A stretch of DNA of 53,929 bases from Phormidium willei BDU 130791 (GTDB taxonomy: Bacteria; Cyanobacteriota; Cyanobacteriia; Cyanobacteriales; Geitlerinemataceae). This document shows positions 42,082-50,151 of this stretch, piece by piece; position 1 is the first letter of the stretch; the number at the start of each line of letters is the position of its first letter. Under the pieces are notes generated by a model that had not been told where the DNA came from, did no database searches, and saw nothing but the letters and a program-made list of their open reading frames with translations. The stretch lies in contig LSZA01000016.1 of the NCBI GenBank assembly GCA_001637315.1, forward strand, positions 1 to 53,929, given 5' to 3'. A program made the translations under genes and the position numbers.

Positions 42082-43161
42082 TTAGGGTCGATGTCGGGCG
42101 ATGAGTTGGGGGGCGATCGCATTTTGGGCAACAATGACTCCCTGGCGTTCAAAGAGAATGACCCCGATTTCTAACTGAGTATCGGCATATTTTTGCACGT
42201 AGGCTTGGGAATTTTGGCGGATGCGATCGCACAAGTCTTGAAATACCGGTTCCGCTAGGTTTTCTTGCTCTAAATACTGATAGGCTTTCGCCATGGTTGG
42301 ACAGTTTAAAACCCCACGAATGAGCTTGACATTATCTGTGTATCGTGCTAAAGCTGCCGCTAGAATTTCCAATTTACCATCAGCAATATGGCTCGATGTA
42401 TTAAAAATCTTGCCCGCCAATTTCACCAACTTTCCATGATAGCCCAGTAACAACACTGAACGAACCTCACGTAATCCTGCTTCAACCAATAGCGCCCCCA
42501 GCCAGTTTCCCACTTGGACAATAGCCGTTTTGGGCAATTGCAGGCGTTCAGCCACCTGTAAACCATTACTCCCAATACAGAAAATCAAATCTGATTGCTG
42601 TTTAGCAATTTCCTGAAGCTGAGTTTTGGCATTTTCCAAACTTTCAACCGCCGTATGAGGTTGAGCAATACCATGAGTTCCCAAGAGTGATAAGCCGTCC
42701 AAAACACCAAAGGCTTCGTTGGAGGTTCGTTTTGCAAGCTGTCGTCCTTCCGGGAGAATAATCGCAACGCGCAGGGTTTTTCCCTGGGGAATAATGTCTC
42801 GTAGATTGGCTTCAGCTAAACGACGCGCATAGTGATAAATGGCGGCTTGTCCTTCCTCGGTTTTACCAATTCCTTCTCCCCCGACTAAGGAGAGGGAATC
42901 ACCGCAAAAGGGGTCTAGGCTGACATCGGCCCAGATGGGAGTATTTCGGGTTAAGTCAAGATTGGCGCCGGGGTCACTGCGGGAGATGGCTAAGGCGCGG
43001 TTCTGGTCGAGACAAGCCACTTGTTCGATGGGGATTTCGGCGTCACCGGGTAGGAGGTCGAGTTTGACGGTTTGGGGAGACTGGCGTTGTTGTAGGTGGA
43101 GTAAGGCGGCTTTGGCGGCGGCGATGGCGAAGACGGGGAGGGTGTAACCGGAGTTTTGCAT
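42082..43161 (-). CDS. cbiD: Cobalt-precorrin-5B (C1)-methyltransferase CbiD
   Basis: SAM-dependent C1 methylation and ring-contraction-stage step of the anaerobic cobalamin pathway. Recognised by SGYTLPVFAIAAAKAALLHL, DPGANLDLTRNTPIWADV, GGEGIGKTEEGQAAIY, SLLGTHGIAQPH and LLLGYHGKLVKLAGKIFNTSSHIADGK. 359 aa is standard. The start at 43161 (MQNSGYTLP) matches the family N-terminus. It lies 54 bp after the Doc toxin gene and directly before the riboswitch promoter. Confidence 0.93.
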   Translation of the reverse strand: MQNSGYTLPVFAIAAAKAALLHLQQRQSPQTVKLDLLPGDAEIPIEQVACLDQNRALAISRSDPGANLDLTRNTPIWADVSLDPFCGDSLSLVGGEGIGKTEEGQAAIYHYARRLAEANLRDIIPQGKTLRVAIILPEGRQLAKRTSNEAFGVLDGLSLLGTHGIAQPHTAVESLENAKTQLQEIAKQQSDLIFCIGSNGLQVAERLQLPKTAIVQVGNWLGALLVEAGLREVRSVLLLGYHGKLVKLAGKIFNTSSHIADGKLEILAAALARYTDNVKLIRGVLNCPTMAKAYQYLEQENLAEPVFQDLCDRIRQNSQAYVQKYADTQLEIGVILFERQGVIVAQNAIAPQLIARHRP

Positions 43162-43215
43162 GATAGGTGGTGGGATAAAAGGAGTTTCCCAGATTGATAA
43201 AAGAAGAAGACTGGT

Positions 43216-43602
43216 TTAACTGAATCTTGTATTTCGTTGTAACCATTCTACAAATTCTTCACGGCCTAGCTCACTCGATGCGATCGCCAACACCAAACGC
43301 TCTTGCTCATCCACAGAGGCAGTAATGTTCACCCCATTCAAAATAAGAAATGTCTCTGTTGCCGCATGGCCGGTACGTTTATTTCCATCTATAAATGGAT
43401 GATTCATGATGATTAAAAATCCTAATGCTGCTGTTTTATCGACTAACTTGGGGTATAGATATTCGGTGTCAAACATCATTTTAGGCTGGGCGATCGCCGA
43501 CTCCAACAAACCCAAATTTCGGATTCCCAACCCTCCCCCCGATTGCTCAATAATTCTACGATGCAGCGTTAAAACCTCAACTAGGCTCAAATAGCGAATC
43601 AT
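43216..43602 (-). CDS. doc: Doc-type (death-on-curing, Fic-fold) toxin
   Basis: 128-aa Fic/Doc protein. The catalytic motif is HPFIDGNKRTGH: the NKRT part matches Doc, which phosphorylates EF-Tu, while the Gly before it is Fic-like. RYLSLVEVLTLHRRIIEQSGG and GIRNLGLLESAIAQP are typical of Doc-family toxins. The ATG overlaps the antitoxin stop (ATGA). It sits between two cobalamin genes on the same strand, cobM upstream and cbiD downstream. The motif is intact, so it should be active. Confidence 0.9.
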   Translation of the reverse strand: MIRYLSLVEVLTLHRRIIEQSGGGLGIRNLGLLESAIAQPKMMFDTEYLYPKLVDKTAALGFLIIMNHPFIDGNKRTGHAATETFLILNGVNITASVDEQERLVLAIASSELGREEFVEWLQRNTRFS

Positions 43603-43796
43603 GCCAAACGCCGATATAACTCAGCATTTTTCGCCAAGACATAGTCCGCCGCCTTCTCAAAATCATCTTCTTGCAAACTTAGCCAATCCTCTAAGCTGGC
43701 CTTCAAAAGCACCTCCGTCGCAATCCCATGGGCCGTTGCTAACCTCTGTAGCTTTTGGAATTGGCTGTCTGACAAATCAATCGTGATAGAAGCCAC
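43599..43796 (-). CDS. Antitoxin of the Doc module
   Basis: About 65 aa starting at the GTG 43796 (MASITIDLSDSQFQKLQRLA). I choose this start because AGGAG at 43807-43811 lies 10 bases upstream of it but directly abuts the GTG at 43805. The N-terminus looks like a ribbon-helix-helix-type strand and helix. The C-terminus, DDFEKAADYVLAKNAELYRRLA, is typical of antitoxins paired with Doc and probably wraps the toxin. Stop overlaps the toxin ATG by 4 bases. Such antitoxins usually autoregulate. Confidence 0.8.
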   Translation of the reverse strand: MASITIDLSDSQFQKLQRLATAHGIATEVLLKASLEDWLSLQEDDFEKAADYVLAKNAELYRRLA

Positions 43797-43829
43797 AGCA
43801 ATCACTCTCCTGTTGTATCTGGCTTACGC

Positions 43830-44615
43830 TTAACCTTCACCCGTTTGAGACGATGGAGGACGAAACAGATGATGATGTTGACGATCATACAACCGCGATC
43901 GCCCCTCCGTCGTGGCCCCCAACGCTGGACTCACCACATATAACACCGTCCGTTTTAAACCCAACCGTTCCGTCATTGACGCCATATCCGCCACCGTCCC
44001 CAGTTCCACCAACTCATCCTCCCAACCCAGGCGATAACACAAGGCCATCGGCGTTTCTGGAGGATAATGTTGCAAAAGCTGGCTTTGGGCCTTGTGAATC
44101 TGACCCGCACTGAGATAGAGACAAAGCGAAGCGCGATGACGGGCCAAACTGGCTAAATCTTCACGACTCGGAACCTGAGTGCGTCCCTGAGTACGGGTGA
44201 GGATGATGGTTTGCACTAAATTAGGAACCGTTAGTTCTGTTTGTAAACGGGCCGCTGCGGCTTGAAAGGCGCTGACTCCAGGAACAATCTCGAAGGAAAT
44301 CTTATCTTTCATCAGATAGACGACCAACTCATGAACCGCGCCATAGAGACTGGGGTCGCCGTCTTGCAGCCGCGCCACAATTTTACCAGCTTGGACGTGG
44401 TTCAGCAGCTGAGACACCCAACGTTCTAACGTCTCGCCTCGGGTGTCAATTTGTTCGCTGTCGGGTCGACAATGCTGCAATATGGCCGGGGGAACCAGAG
44501 ACCCAGCGTAGAAGACGACATCGGCTTGAGCGAGGCGTTGTTGGCCCCGTAGGGTAATGAGGTCAGGGTCTCCGGGACCGGCGCCGATGATGGTTACTTG
44601 AGCAGCAGTGGACAT
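43830..44615 (-). CDS. cobM: Precorrin-4 C11-methyltransferase
   Basis: SAM uroporphyrinogen-III-methyltransferase-family enzyme (CobM/CbiF) of corrin synthesis. VTIIGAGPGDPDLITLRGQQRLAQADVVFYAGSLV and ARLQDGDPSLYGAVHE are the family's SAM-binding segments. The VPGVSAFQAAAARLQTELTVPNLVQTIILTR stretch distinguishes CobM/CbiF from CobA and CobJ. 261 aa is normal. Followed 33 bp later by the antitoxin gene; cbiD lies beyond the toxin, so the cobalamin genes probably share a transcript across the module. Confidence 0.92.
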   Translation of the reverse strand: MSTAAQVTIIGAGPGDPDLITLRGQQRLAQADVVFYAGSLVPPAILQHCRPDSEQIDTRGETLERWVSQLLNHVQAGKIVARLQDGDPSLYGAVHELVVYLMKDKISFEIVPGVSAFQAAAARLQTELTVPNLVQTIILTRTQGRTQVPSREDLASLARHRASLCLYLSAGQIHKAQSQLLQHYPPETPMALCYRLGWEDELVELGTVADMASMTERLGLKRTVLYVVSPALGATTEGRSRLYDRQHHHLFRPPSSQTGEG

Positions 44616-44720
44616 GGGACAGTGGAGGAATAGGGGCCTCTCTTAGTATTAATGAACTGGTTTGGTTTTAGCAAATTTCCCGCAATTCCCAACTTCAACT
44701 AAAATCAATCTTGCAAAATA

Positions 44721-44748
44721 GGGAGGACAATTTTAGAACTGTCCTCCC
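44721..44748 (-). terminator. Terminator after the 55-aa ORF
   Basis: Perfect 9-bp stem GGGAGGACA/TGTCCTCCC with a 10-base loop. On the minus strand it is followed by TATTTTGC, on the plus strand by A5. It lies 64 bases after the small minus-strand ORF and before cobM. Confidence 0.7.
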
Positions 44749-44812
44749 CAAAAATGTACCTGAGATAACCTGTTGTTGCGATCGCACTTCTGCATCTCGA
44801 AACAGCCTCCTG

Positions 44813-44980
44813 TTACGATTTTAAGCCCACCAGCGACCACATCAGATCCACCGCAAGAATATCCGTCACAGATTTCAACACTTGCCGAGATTCTTGCTGG
44901 TAGATTTCATGGGCGTAACGCTTTGAGTTCGTTTCTGTCATGTTGTCGTTGTTGACGTGAACAACCGTTTGCTTATCCAT
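44813..44980 (-). CDS. Small 55-aa protein candidate
   Basis: Short minus-strand ORF in a 460-bp gap, not recognised. It reads MDKQTVVHVNNDNMTETNSK, then RYAHEIYQQESRQVLKSVTD, then ILAVDLMWSLVGLKS. Hydrophilic N-terminus, amphipathic helix-like C-terminus. AAGG lies 8 bases before the ATG, and a good terminator follows 64 bases past the stop, which together suggest a real small transcript. TATAGA about 40 bases upstream is a possible -10. The nearby upstream sequence has CTAGTAGTAGAGACTATAG-like short repeats. Confidence 0.5.
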   Translation of the reverse strand: MDKQTVVHVNNDNMTETNSKRYAHEIYQQESRQVLKSVTDILAVDLMWSLVGLKS

Positions 44981-45077
44981 CGAGATCGCCTTGAAAGTGG
45001 TCTATAGTCTCTACTACTAGGATGACAGTTTTTATCAGGATTGTTGCGATCGCCATAGGACAGAGATGCGATCGGCA

Positions 45078-46061
45078 TCAGTCCTTTTTGCGATCGCGAT
45101 CGCCCCTCGTCTCACGGCCCCCCAAAACGGCGATCGCCACCCCCGTCAAAACCACGACTCCCCCTAAAAACACATCAGATCCCGGAACCTCTCCAAACAG
45201 CAAAAATCCCAAAAAACTGGCTGAAATCGGTTCAAACAAAACCGCCAATGTGACCCAAGTCGGAGACAGCCAACGTAACGCCCAGTTGAGGCTGGTATGT
45301 CCCAACAACTGAGGAAACAGCCCCATCAGCAACAAATAGCCATAAAACAGCGGCGGATAGCCCCCATAGCCTTCTCCCAGAAGCCAGGGAAGGGGGATCA
45401 AAACCAACGCCGCCACCGTATAGGTAATCGTCACATAATTGCCTAAATCCAGCCCCTGCTGCTGAATCCGGCGCCCCAACAGCAGATGAATACTGACAAT
45501 CCAAGCCCCCAACACGGCCAAGCCATTCCCCAACAGCGGCCGACTCCCCGGAACGGCGATCGCCATCTCCCCTGACGCCACCAACACCCCGCCACTCAAA
45601 GCCAGAACCATCCCCAACCAAGTCCGCCGCGATAACCGTTCTCCCAAGACCATCGCGGAGAACAACGCCACCCACAAGGGCGTGGTCGTCACCAGAGTCG
45701 TTGACGCAGCAATCGAGGTATAGGACAAGGAACTAATCCAGGCCGCGAAATGCAACGCCAGAAACAACCCCGACAACGCCGCCCCCGCCATTTGCTGACC
45801 ACTGACGCGACCCGGCATCTTGCGCCAGTTCCCAGATAGCAGTAGCGCCGCCACGCTCATCCGAGACGCCGCCACAATCAAGCTGAACGCGAAGCCCCCC
45901 TCACCGCGCAATTTGAGGGCTAAACGGACCCAAATTGAGCCAGTCGAGATAGCGAGAACTCCCAACAGCACAATCACGATGACGCGCCAGAGGGCCGGCC
46001 CGTTCTCGCCGAGATGGGTTGCCATCGGCGTTCCTGGCTTGTCTCGATTGGAAAATCCCAT
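45078..46061 (-). CDS. DMT/EamA-family transporter
   Basis: 327-aa polytopic membrane protein with two EamA repeats, about ten TM segments. Marks: ALHFAAWISSLSYTSIAASTTLVTTTPLWVALFSAMVLGERLSRRTWLGMVLALSGG in the first repeat and LNWALRWLSPTWVTLAVLFEPISASFLGFLLFGEVPG in the second. Likely metabolite exporter; substrate unknown. Divergent from the DUF2470 gene with a 43-bp gap. A strongly basic, Arg/Asp-rich tail (RETRGDRDRKKD) ends the protein. Confidence 0.88.
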   Translation of the reverse strand: MGFSNRDKPGTPMATHLGENGPALWRVIVIVLLGVLAISTGSIWVRLALKLRGEGGFAFSLIVAASRMSVAALLLSGNWRKMPGRVSGQQMAGAALSGLFLALHFAAWISSLSYTSIAASTTLVTTTPLWVALFSAMVLGERLSRRTWLGMVLALSGGVLVASGEMAIAVPGSRPLLGNGLAVLGAWIVSIHLLLGRRIQQQGLDLGNYVTITYTVAALVLIPLPWLLGEGYGGYPPLFYGYLLLMGLFPQLLGHTSLNWALRWLSPTWVTLAVLFEPISASFLGFLLFGEVPGSDVFLGGVVVLTGVAIAVLGGRETRGDRDRKKD

Positions 46062-46104
46062 TTAAGCTAGAGAGACAGTGTTTATCAAGTTTAAAAATCT
46101 TGCC

Positions 46105-46386
46105 ATGAGTGATCCCATTACTCCCGCCGTCAGCGATCGCATCTGTAAACATATGAACGACGACCACGCCAACGCCGTGTTAGTCTATGCCAAAGTTTAC
46201 GGCGATCGCCACGATGCTGAAGCGGCCCAAATGCAGGCCATCGATCCCCAAGGAATGGATTTAACGGTTCAAGCCAACGGCGAAACCCTCAATCTACGGA
46301 TTCCCTTCGATCACCCCTTGCAAGACTCCGAAGATGCTCATCAAACCCTAATTGCGATGATCAAACAAGCTCGTTCGACCACCTAG
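46105..46386 (+). CDS. DUF2470-domain protein
   Basis: 93 aa from the ATG at 46105 (MSDPITPAVSDRICKHMNDDH). DUF2470 marks: CKHMNDDHANAVLVYAKVYGD, then ATGMDL-like IDPQGMDLTVQANGET and IPFDHPLQDSEDAHQTLIAMI. In larger proteins this domain accompanies heme-binding or pyridoxamine-oxidase-like (HugZ/Dri1-type) folds, with the His of NDDH as a candidate ligand. Here it stands alone. Upstream start codons would add a few unsupported residues. Confidence 0.8.
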   Translation: MSDPITPAVSDRICKHMNDDHANAVLVYAKVYGDRHDAEAAQMQAIDPQGMDLTVQANGETLNLRIPFDHPLQDSEDAHQTLIAMIKQARSTT

Positions 46387-46418
46387 AGGGTTTAACTCCA
46401 TTTAACTCCAGGGGGGGC

Positions 46419-47117
46419 TTAGTTCGCCTCTTCTCGTCCATAGATGGCTGCCGTTTCCCCCGTCAGCCATGCCCACATCCGCTCACCGTAGCAAAAATGC
46501 CACCATTCCTGGGGATGCTGGGCGAACCCGGCTTGACGCATCACCTCCGCCAACAGTTGGCGATGACGATGATAGCCTTGTTCGGGATCGCTGGCGGCGG
46601 TCGCGAAATAGTCGGGATGCGATCGCGGGGAAATCTCATCAATCGGAGATCCCATATTCACGACCTGATTCGTTGCATTCACCAGAGTTAAATCTACCGC
46701 CCCTCCCGTCGCATGGGGGGGTGGATCTTCGGGATCAAGACTCGGAAGCGCCCAAAACTGATACACCTGTTCGAGAAGTTCCTGCCGTTGTGAATCGGAG
46801 AGACGACGCAGTTGTAAGCCTCGTTCTTCGGCTAAATCAGCCAACGCCTGATCTACCATAAATTGTTGCACTGCCACGGGACGAAAGGCATCAAAAATTC
46901 GCAATCGCCAGCCTCGATGGGTCTTTTGCAGGATCTCTTGGGCCTCAAGCAGTCGTTCGAGAACACTCTCGCGCAAACAAAAGGGACTGCGATCGCCGTA
47001 GGGGGCGCCCAATTCTCGATAGGGATGGGGACATTCTAAAGAGAACAAGCCATCGGGAATGGGAACCAGTCGTTCACCACACTCTTGAATGGGAATTATT
47101 TGATAAGGTTTCATCAT
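46419..47117 (-). CDS. D-alanyl-D-alanine dipeptidase (VanX/DdpX family)
   Basis: 232-aa zinc dipeptidase. LRIFDAFRPVAVQQFMVDQA, the metal motif HATGGAVDLTLV (HX6D) and EWWHFCYG (catalytic Glu plus third ligand His) are all present. No signal peptide, so cytoplasmic: likely D-Ala-D-Ala recycling from peptidoglycan rather than vancomycin resistance, as no vanHA genes are nearby. Start at MMKPYQIIP; either Met is possible. It faces DUF2470 tail to tail with a 32-bp gap. Confidence 0.88.
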   Translation of the reverse strand: MMKPYQIIPIQECGERLVPIPDGLFSLECPHPYRELGAPYGDRSPFCLRESVLERLLEAQEILQKTHRGWRLRIFDAFRPVAVQQFMVDQALADLAEERGLQLRRLSDSQRQELLEQVYQFWALPSLDPEDPPPHATGGAVDLTLVNATNQVVNMGSPIDEISPRSHPDYFATAASDPEQGYHRHRQLLAEVMRQAGFAQHPQEWWHFCYGERMWAWLTGETAAIYGREEAN

Positions 47118-47207
47118 CGTTGATAGGGGGTTAGTAAGACGTAATTCTGAGTCTAAAATTCAGAAAAAACTATAGTTTTGTTTTGATTTCGTTTTGTTTT
47201 TTTAGAT

Positions 47208-47223
47208 GCAAACAATAGTTTGC
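47208..47223. other. Short perfect hairpin GCAAAC/GTTTGC
   Basis: 6-bp stem with AATA loop, in a T-rich gap (TTTTGTTTTGATTTCGTTTTG just before) between the divergent dipeptidase and CpcT-type genes. May be an operator or chance. Confidence 0.35.
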
Positions 47224-47268
47224 TAATCGGCTATTTCCGCTGCTCTAAACCTCAGACAGCTTTAATCC

Positions 47269-47889
47269 ATGTTTCGTGCCATTTCGTCAAATCTCATGTC
47301 ATTCAATCCTCCAATTAAAGCCCTCGGACAATCCCTCGCTGGCATTTTCGATAATCAGCGTCAAGCCCAAGAGACCCCAACCTGGTTTGTCCCAACCCGA
47401 CTGTGGCAGTATCCCCTCGTACAACAGATTGATGGGTATTATGCCATGTTTGTCGAACAAGCCCCGCTCCTGACCCCAGAACAGCCCTATCGACAACGAT
47501 TGATGCTGCTATCTTGCCTCAACGACGGCGACCTCGAGATTATCTATCGGGCCTTTCGAGATCCAGCCGCGATCGCCGGGGCCGCCCAAACCCCCCAACG
47601 CCTGGCCAGCATGACCTCCGAGGATTTACTGGAACTTCCCGGTTGTCGCCTGCAAGTCCAACATCAGGGCGATCGCTTCATCGCCAATCCCCCCGAGGGG
47701 GCCAAATGTTGCTTCGACTATCAAGGAAAAACCCGCCAAGTCGAACTCGGCTTTGATCTGACGCCAGACTGTCTTTACAGTCGCGATCGCGGCGTCGATC
47801 CAGACAGCGGTCAAGGACTCTGGGGCGCACTCATGGGACCCTATACCTACGATAAACAAACGGCCTTCCCCCTCCCCAAAACTTGGTAA
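47269..47889 (+). CDS. CpcT/CpeT-type phycobiliprotein bilin lyase
   Basis: 206-aa member of the T-type chromophore lyases that attach phycocyanobilin to a beta-subunit Cys (Cys153 in CpcB). Marks: YYAMFVEQAPLLTPEQPYRQRLMLLS, GAKCCFDYQGKTRQVELGFDL, LYSRDRGVDPDSGQGLWGALMGPYTYDK. The first ~25 residues are poorly conserved; an internal ATG at 47296 (MSFNPPIKALG) is an alternative start. No phycobilisome genes lie nearby, as is common for this lyase. cpcT itself versus a cpeT paralog cannot be decided here. Confidence 0.82.
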   Translation: MFRAISSNLMSFNPPIKALGQSLAGIFDNQRQAQETPTWFVPTRLWQYPLVQQIDGYYAMFVEQAPLLTPEQPYRQRLMLLSCLNDGDLEIIYRAFRDPAAIAGAAQTPQRLASMTSEDLLELPGCRLQVQHQGDRFIANPPEGAKCCFDYQGKTRQVELGFDLTPDCLYSRDRGVDPDSGQGLWGALMGPYTYDKQTAFPLPKTW

Positions 47890-47999
47890 AATACTGAGTC
47901 AAACTCGGACAACTCAAGCCTAAACGTTTCCCCTCAACCCATCCCCCCTGTTTGCTAAACTGAAACCGTTTGATACCTCAAAATCCCTAAAATCCCTTA

Positions 48000-49052
48000 A
48001 TGAGCAGCTACTTTCGCCCCGCCGTCGATGCCATGCAGGGTTACATCCCTGGAGAACAGCCTAAACCCGGAACCCGCATCCTCAAACTCAACACCAACGA
48101 AAACCCCTATCCGCCTTCCCCAGAAGCCATGGCCCTGTTGCGGAACTTTGACGGAGAGTTGCTGCGACGCTATCCCCATCCTTACGCGAATCCCTTTCGC
48201 GAGGCGATCGCCGAGGTTCTCAACCTCCCCCTCGACTGGATTATCGTCGGTAACGGTAGCGATGAAATCCTCAACTTGCTCATTCGGGCCGCCGCCGAAG
48301 GGGACTCTCGCCGAGTCGTTTATCCCACCCCCACCTACGTTCTCTACAAAACTCTCGCCGCTATCCAACCGGCAACGGTGGTAGAAATTCCCTATGGCGA
48401 GAACTATCAACTTCCCGTTGATGCCCTCCTCAACGCTCAAGGGGCTGTGACCTTTATTGCCTCCCCCAATAGTCCTTCCGGTCATTTAGTCTCAAACGAC
48501 GACCTTCGTCGCCTTGCTAAAGGGCTGTCTGGGGTCTTAGTCGTAGATGAGGCCTATGTGGACTTTGCTGACGGGACGGCGTTACCTCTCGTGGCGGAGT
48601 TCGAGAATGTCATCGTTACCCGAACCCTCTCGAAAGGCTATTCCTTGGCGGGATTACGACTGGGTTTTGGGATTGCCCAGCCGGGACTGTTAGCGGGACT
48701 GTTTAAGGTCAAAGATAGCTATAACATCGATGCGATCGCCGCCCTCATGGGGGCCGCCGCGATGCGAGATCAGGATTACAAAAATCACTGTGCTGAACGA
48801 GTTAAAGGCTCTCGCCATCGGTTAAGCCAGGAGTTACAAGGGTTAGGCTTCAAAGTGCCGCCCTCACAAACGAATTTCTTGTTGGTGACTCCCCCTCGGG
48901 AGAACGCTGAGGAGATCTATCTGGCTCTGAAGGCCCGAGGTATTCTGGTTCGCTATTTCAATCACTCGGGCCTTGAGAAACAACTACGCATCACGGTGGG
49001 AACTGAGGAACAAAATCAAACCCTCATCGAAGCTCTCGTGGATTTAATTTAG
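48000..49052 (+). CDS. hisC: Histidinol-phosphate aminotransferase
   Basis: PLP-dependent class II aminotransferase of histidine synthesis. LNTNENPYPPSP, VGNGSDEILNLLIRA, SPNSPSGH, VVDEAYVDFADG and TLSKGYSLAGLRLGFG, with the PLP-binding Lys212. C-terminal Arg (QLRITVG) binds the substrate phosphate or carboxylate. 350 aa is normal. It stands alone; a palindrome (49071-49096) 19 bases after the stop may end the transcript, though it lacks a T-run. Confidence 0.92.
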   Translation: MSSYFRPAVDAMQGYIPGEQPKPGTRILKLNTNENPYPPSPEAMALLRNFDGELLRRYPHPYANPFREAIAEVLNLPLDWIIVGNGSDEILNLLIRAAAEGDSRRVVYPTPTYVLYKTLAAIQPATVVEIPYGENYQLPVDALLNAQGAVTFIASPNSPSGHLVSNDDLRRLAKGLSGVLVVDEAYVDFADGTALPLVAEFENVIVTRTLSKGYSLAGLRLGFGIAQPGLLAGLFKVKDSYNIDAIAALMGAAAMRDQDYKNHCAERVKGSRHRLSQELQGLGFKVPPSQTNFLLVTPPRENAEEIYLALKARGILVRYFNHSGLEKQLRITVGTEEQNQTLIEALVDLI

Positions 49053-49070
49053 GTTTACCCCTCCCCTCCT

Positions 49071-49170
49071 CGTGTCATGGCTGAAGCCGTGACACGCACC
49101 CTCGGCGGCTCTGCCGCCTGGTACGGGAGGCAGAGCCGCCGAGTTGGCATTCCTAGGCAGAGCCTAGGAA
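49071..49170. repeat. Composite element of three perfect palindromes
   Basis: Three hairpins in a row: CGTGTCA-T-GGCT-GA-AGCC-G-TGACACG (49071-49096); CTCGGCGGCTCTGCC/GGCAGAGCCGCCGAG with a 13-base loop (49101-49143); TTCCTAGGC-AGA-GCCTAGGAA (49150-49170). Both outer units contain GGCAGAGCC-like cores, and GAGGCAGAGCCTC recurs near 29430. This looks like a non-coding mobile or REP-type element. Confidence 0.75.
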
Positions 49171-49214
49171 CGAGGGCGATACGAGGGCGATACGAGAGTG
49201 AGAGAATGTCTGGT

Positions 49215-49314
49215 GTTCCCTTCTCTTGCCTCTTGTCTCTTCTTTCCCAGTTCCGGTGTTCCCTGTTCCCTTCTCTTGCCTCTTGTCTCTTCTTTCCCAG
49301 TTCCGGTGTTCCCT
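49215..49314. repeat. 50-bp tandem repeat, two exact copies
   Basis: Units 49215-49264 and 49265-49314 are identical, each beginning GTTCCCTTCTCTTGCCTCTT and ending CAGTTCCGGTGTTCCCT. A partial third unit follows (GTTCCCTGTTCCCTTCTTTT). The end phrase is shared with 50-110. Not CRISPR: there are no spacers. Confidence 0.9.
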
Positions 49315-49356
49315 GTTCCCTGTTCCCTTCTTTTGCGCCTCTTACCTTCTCTCCCC

Positions 49357-50151
49357 CTACCCATGTCTCGGAAAATGACTAATCTCAGCATAGCCATTAA
49401 AGGTGAGCGTATCTTGTCGGGTTTCGAGACGGTTGAGACGGAGTTTTACACCGTCGAGATTGAAGCGATCTAAGTCCACCATCCCATTGAGGGCTTCGAG
49501 GAGGGCTTGACTGAGTTGTTGACTGTCTTGGCGTAACTCCTCGGGAACCGACTCGTCAATACATTCAGGATTTGTAAAATGGATGCGGCGGCGGCGTTCA
49601 ATTTCTACGGTTGTTTCTAAGACAATGGGGATTTCTGGACCAGCCGCAATTTGAGCCTTGGCTGTCAATTGAATCCGATTCGCCGGTTTCAGTTTCACCT
49701 TGACTTGAGTGAAGGAAACGGGTTTTCCCTGGGTGAGTGATTCTAAACCGGGCAATTCCAGTTCTTCTAGGCGTTGTGTGACTAAATCCGCTTCAAAGGC
49801 TTGGTTGATGCCGGCTTCGCTCAGCACCACTTGCGCGATCGCCTGGGTGGGCTGTTTCAGTTGCAACTGTCCACTCAACACGGAACTAAAATCGAGTGAG
49901 ACACTATCAGTTTCAAAGGACATCTCTTGGACCGGAAAACGGCGACGAATCACCAATTCCCGGCCGTTCATCTTGAAGCTATCAATACTCCCTTGTAGCA
50001 GTTTGCTCGATGGTGAACAGCGAATCTGTACGTCCACGGACTCGCTTTGACTGAAAAGCTGGGCAATAGAGCGACTTGCCACGGTATCGAGCATTTTTGC
50101 GCCCCAATCCGTGCCTTCCGTCGTTGGATTTCCGATTAAACTCCCAAACAT
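49357..50151 (-). CDS. DUF2993 (LmeA-like) protein
   Basis: 264 aa from the ATG at 50151 (MFGSLIGNPTTEGTDWGAKML). The DUF2993 pattern is visible: MLDTVASRSIAQLFSQSESVDVQIRCSPSSKLLQGSIDSFKMNGRELVI, then LDFSSVLSGQLQLKQPTQAIAQVVLSEAGINQAFEADLV. The C-terminal part, NGMVDLDRFNLDGVKLRLNRLETRQDTLTFNGYAEISHFP, is typical. These cyanobacterial proteins are of unknown function and thought to be membrane-associated lipid-binding; no signal peptide is visible here. It ends inside the tandem-repeat region. Confidence 0.78.
   Translation of the reverse strand: MFGSLIGNPTTEGTDWGAKMLDTVASRSIAQLFSQSESVDVQIRCSPSSKLLQGSIDSFKMNGRELVIRRRFPVQEMSFETDSVSLDFSSVLSGQLQLKQPTQAIAQVVLSEAGINQAFEADLVTQRLEELELPGLESLTQGKPVSFTQVKVKLKPANRIQLTAKAQIAAGPEIPIVLETTVEIERRRRIHFTNPECIDESVPEELRQDSQQLSQALLEALNGMVDLDRFNLDGVKLRLNRLETRQDTLTFNGYAEISHFPRHG

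Noticed and set aside
49215..49314. Possible CRISPR array
   Set aside because: Two directly abutting 50-bp copies with no unique spacers and no cas genes in the window.
49077..49382. 101-codon plus-strand frame and the antisense frame at 49164-49397
   Set aside because: Both only translate the palindromes and the 50-bp/heptamer repeats.
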